This document shows, piece after piece, positions 62,239-64,000 of a stretch of DNA of 64,000 bases. Both the position numbers and the translations under genes were made by a program. The stretch is from positions 1-64,000 of the forward strand of contig JALCKY010000006.1 of the NCBI GenBank assembly GCA_022647575.1, written 5' to 3'. The stretch comes from Lachnospiraceae bacterium (GTDB taxonomy: Bacteria > Bacillota > Clostridia > Lachnospirales > Lachnospiraceae). Within the stretch, counting starts at the first letter, position 1. Each line of letters opens with the position of its first letter. The notes below the pieces were generated by a model. The model did no database searches. It had not been told where the DNA came from and saw nothing but the letters and a program-made list of their open reading frames with translations.

Positions 62239-64000
62239 ATGACGGATAAGAACGATTTCTCAATTGAAGAAGAACTGAAAAAGCTCCCGGCCAAACCGGG
62301 AGTTTATATCATGCACGATGCATCCGATGAGATCATTTACGTGGGGAAAGCGGTCAGCCTGAAAAACCGGGTACGGTCTTATTTCCGGAAGGTCGTGAAC
62401 CGCGGGCCGAAGATCGACCGGATGATTTCCAAAATCGATCATTTCGAATACATCGTGACAGACTCTGAACTCGAAGCCCTGGTCCTGGAATCGAATCTGA
62501 TCAAGGAATACCGTCCGAAGTACAACACGATGCTGATGGACGACAAGAGCTATCCGTACATTAAGGTGACGCTCGGCGAGAAATACCCGCGGGTGCTTCT
62601 GGCGCGCGGCATGAAGAAGGACAGTTCGAAATATTACGGGCCCTACTCCAATGCGGGAGCGGTGCACGATACGATTGACCTGACGCAGAAGGTGTTCGGC
62701 ATCCGGCCCTGCAGCAAGAAGATTGACGGGGATGAGAAAATACGGCCGTGCCTTTATTATCACATCGGGCAGTGTCCGGCTCCCTGCGACGGGAAAATCT
62801 CGGAAGAGGAATACCGCGCAAATGCGGAGAGGGCGGTTGCCTTCTTGAACGGAAATGACAGGCAGGTAACGGATGAGCTGACGGCAAAGATGAACGCCGC
62901 CTCCGAAGCGATGCGCTTTGAAGAGGCAGCGGGATACCGGGATCTTCTGGAAAGCATCCGCCAGATCGGCGAGAGACAGAAAATCACCGGTACGGACGGA
63001 GACGACCGCGACGTCATCGCCATTGCGATGGAAGACCGGGATGCCGTCGTGCAGGTTTATTTCGTGCGCGGGGGAAAGCTGATCGGAAGGGAGCATTTCT
63101 ATCTGACGGCGGATGATACGGACGACCCGAAGTCCGTGCTCAGAAGCTTCATTTCCCAGTACTATGCGGGGACGCCGTTCATCCCGAAGGAAATGATGCT
63201 GAAAGAGGATATCGAAGACAGGGCGCTTCTCGAAGAATGGCTCTCCGGAAAGAAAGGTTCGCGCGTCACGATCCGGATTCCGCAGAAGGGCATGAAGGAG
63301 AAACTGACGGAGATGGCGGAAGAGAATGCCAGGCTCGTCCTGTCCCGCGACCGGGAGAGAATGAAGAGGGAAGACAGCCGGACACTGGGAGCGGTCAGGG
63401 AAATTTCTTCCCTGCTCGGCATTCCGTCGGCCGGACGCATCGAGGCTTTTGATATCTCGAATATCAGCGGCTTTGAATCGGTCGGTTCGATGATCGTTTA
63501 TGAAAAAGGAAAACCGAAGAGAACGGACTACCGGAAATTCCGAATCAAGAGCGTCCGGGGCGCAGACGATTACGCCAGCATGGAAGAAGTGCTGACGCGG
63601 CGTTTTAAACGGGCGAAGGAAGAATCGCAGGGTTTTGAAAAGATGCCGGACCTGATTCTGATGGACGGAGGTAAGGGACAGGTCAATGTCGCGCTGCGCG
63701 TGCTCGGGGAAATGGAACTGTGCATACCGGTCGCGGGCATGGTGAAAGACGACTTCCACCGTACGCGCGGACTTTATTTTCATGATACGGAGATGCCGAT
63801 CGACCGTTCCTCGGAAGGCTTCAAGCTGATCACGCGGATCCAGGATGAGGCGCACCGCTTCGCGATTGAATACCACCGGCTGCTCCGCAGCAAGGAACAG
63901 GTGCATTCGGTGCTGGATGATATTGAGGGCATCGGGCCTGCGCGCAGAAGGGCTCTTATGAAGAGTTTTGAATCGATTGAAAAACTCCGCGGCGCATCGG
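62239..64000 (+). CDS. uvrC: Excinuclease ABC subunit C, 3' end outside window
   Basis: The frame is open to the window end (587 codons seen). UvrC makes both cuts in nucleotide excision repair. The GIY-YIG nuclease lies at the N-terminus ([20 protein letters not shown]). A Cys-containing segment ([17 protein letters not shown]), a UVR motif for UvrB binding ([18 protein letters not shown]) and the RNase H-like C-terminal nuclease ([24 protein letters not shown]) follow. A helix-hairpin-helix starts at [13 protein letters not shown] and is cut by the window edge. The SD before the ATG at 62239 is weak (GCGGAA). Confidence 0.93.
   Translation, partial: MTDKNDFSIEEELKKLPAKPGVYIMHDASDEIIYVGKAVSLKNRVRSYFRKVVNRGPKIDRMISKIDHFEYIVTDSELEALVLESNLIKEYRPKYNTMLMDDKSYPYIKVTLGEKYPRVLLARGMKKDSSKYYGPYSNAGAVHDTIDLTQKVFGIRPCSKKIDGDEKIRPCLYYHIGQCPAPCDGKISEEEYRANAERAVAFLNGNDRQVTDELTAKMNAASEAMRFEEAAGYRDLLESIRQIGERQKITGTDGDDRDVIAIAMEDRDAVVQVYFVRGGKLIGREHFYLTADDTDDPKSVLRSFISQYYAGTPFIPKEMMLKEDIEDRALLEEWLSGKKGSRVTIRIPQKGMKEKLTEMAEENARLVLSRDRERMKREDSRTLGAVREISSLLGIPSAGRIEAFDISNISGFESVGSMIVYEKGKPKRTDYRKFRIKSVRGADDYASMEEVLTRRFKRAKEESQGFEKMPDLILMDGGKGQVNVALRVLGEMELCIPVAGMVKDDFHRTRGLYFHDTEMPIDRSSEGFKLITRIQDEAHRFAIEYHRLLRSKEQVHSVLDDIEGIGPARRRALMKSFESIEKLRGAS

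Noticed and set aside
62260..63906. A 548-codon minus-strand frame opposite uvrC
   Set aside because: The plus strand encodes UvrC with all its motifs; the minus frame has none.

Overview
The window looks like the chromosome of an anaerobic, host- or plant-matter-associated member of the Bacillota (Firmicutes) with roughly balanced base composition. Evidence: the rho-rpmE-yqhQ-prmC-prfA gene order, a two-subunit transketolase, a class III (oxygen-sensitive) ribonucleotide reductase, cell wall binding repeat type 2 (CWB2) surface proteins, a CstA carrier and strong SD-led starts. An Erysipelotrichia or Clostridia gut commensal is my best guess, but the genus cannot be read from this sequence.

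Region 1 (1-14.3 kb) is accessory and rich in ester and glycoside metabolism. An IS4-family element enters from the left and cuts a GH3 beta-glucosidase, leaving only its C-terminal fibronectin-like domain. Next come an intracellular tannase/feruloyl-esterase family enzyme, a GPH-type symporter and a metallo-beta-lactamase-fold hydrolase. A TetR regulator follows, with a textbook sigma-70 promoter and a perfect 15-bp operator. Then come a PAS hybrid histidine kinase, a DhaK without DhaL, and an OmpR-type two-component pair. The region ends in a secreted lipoprotein closely resembling lactobacillary tannase (Ser-Asp-His triad and gallate-contact residues retained). Two unrelated ester hydrolases of tannin type plus a sugar symporter suggest a polyphenol-ester utilisation island.

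Region 2 (14.3-28 kb) starts with the fossil of a DinJ/YafQ toxin-antitoxin pair. It continues with ordinary metabolism: split transketolase, a THUMP RNA methyltransferase, CstA, RdgB, a YfcE-like phosphoesterase and a Na/Pi cotransporter. Two tRNA genes (Pro, Gly) directly precede a glycan-modification set: a GtrII-like glucosyltransferase broken by one base, a GtrB-like GT2 and a ChbG-like deacetylase. A four-tRNA operon (Arg, His, Gln, Lys) follows.

Region 3 (28-35 kb) is decaying. It has a PocR-sensor hybrid kinase with several frameshifts and a subtilisin-like CWB2-anchored protease broken at a C5 tract.

Region 4 (35-46.7 kb) is core: tRNA-Leu, TrkA-TrkH potassium uptake, Rho with a long Ala/Glu-rich insertion, L31, YqhQ, PrmC, release factor 1, a sugar nucleotidyltransferase, GlmM and a TPR lipoprotein.

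Region 5 (46.7-64 kb) has tandem GC-rich hairpin repeats and an NrdR-box-controlled nrdD fused to a thioredoxin-like domain. A 7TM-type two-component system lies divergent from a 2039-residue modular surface protein. DUF1846, FtsH and UvrC (cut by the window end) close the window.

All coordinates, motifs and promoter matches were read by eye. No database search was run.
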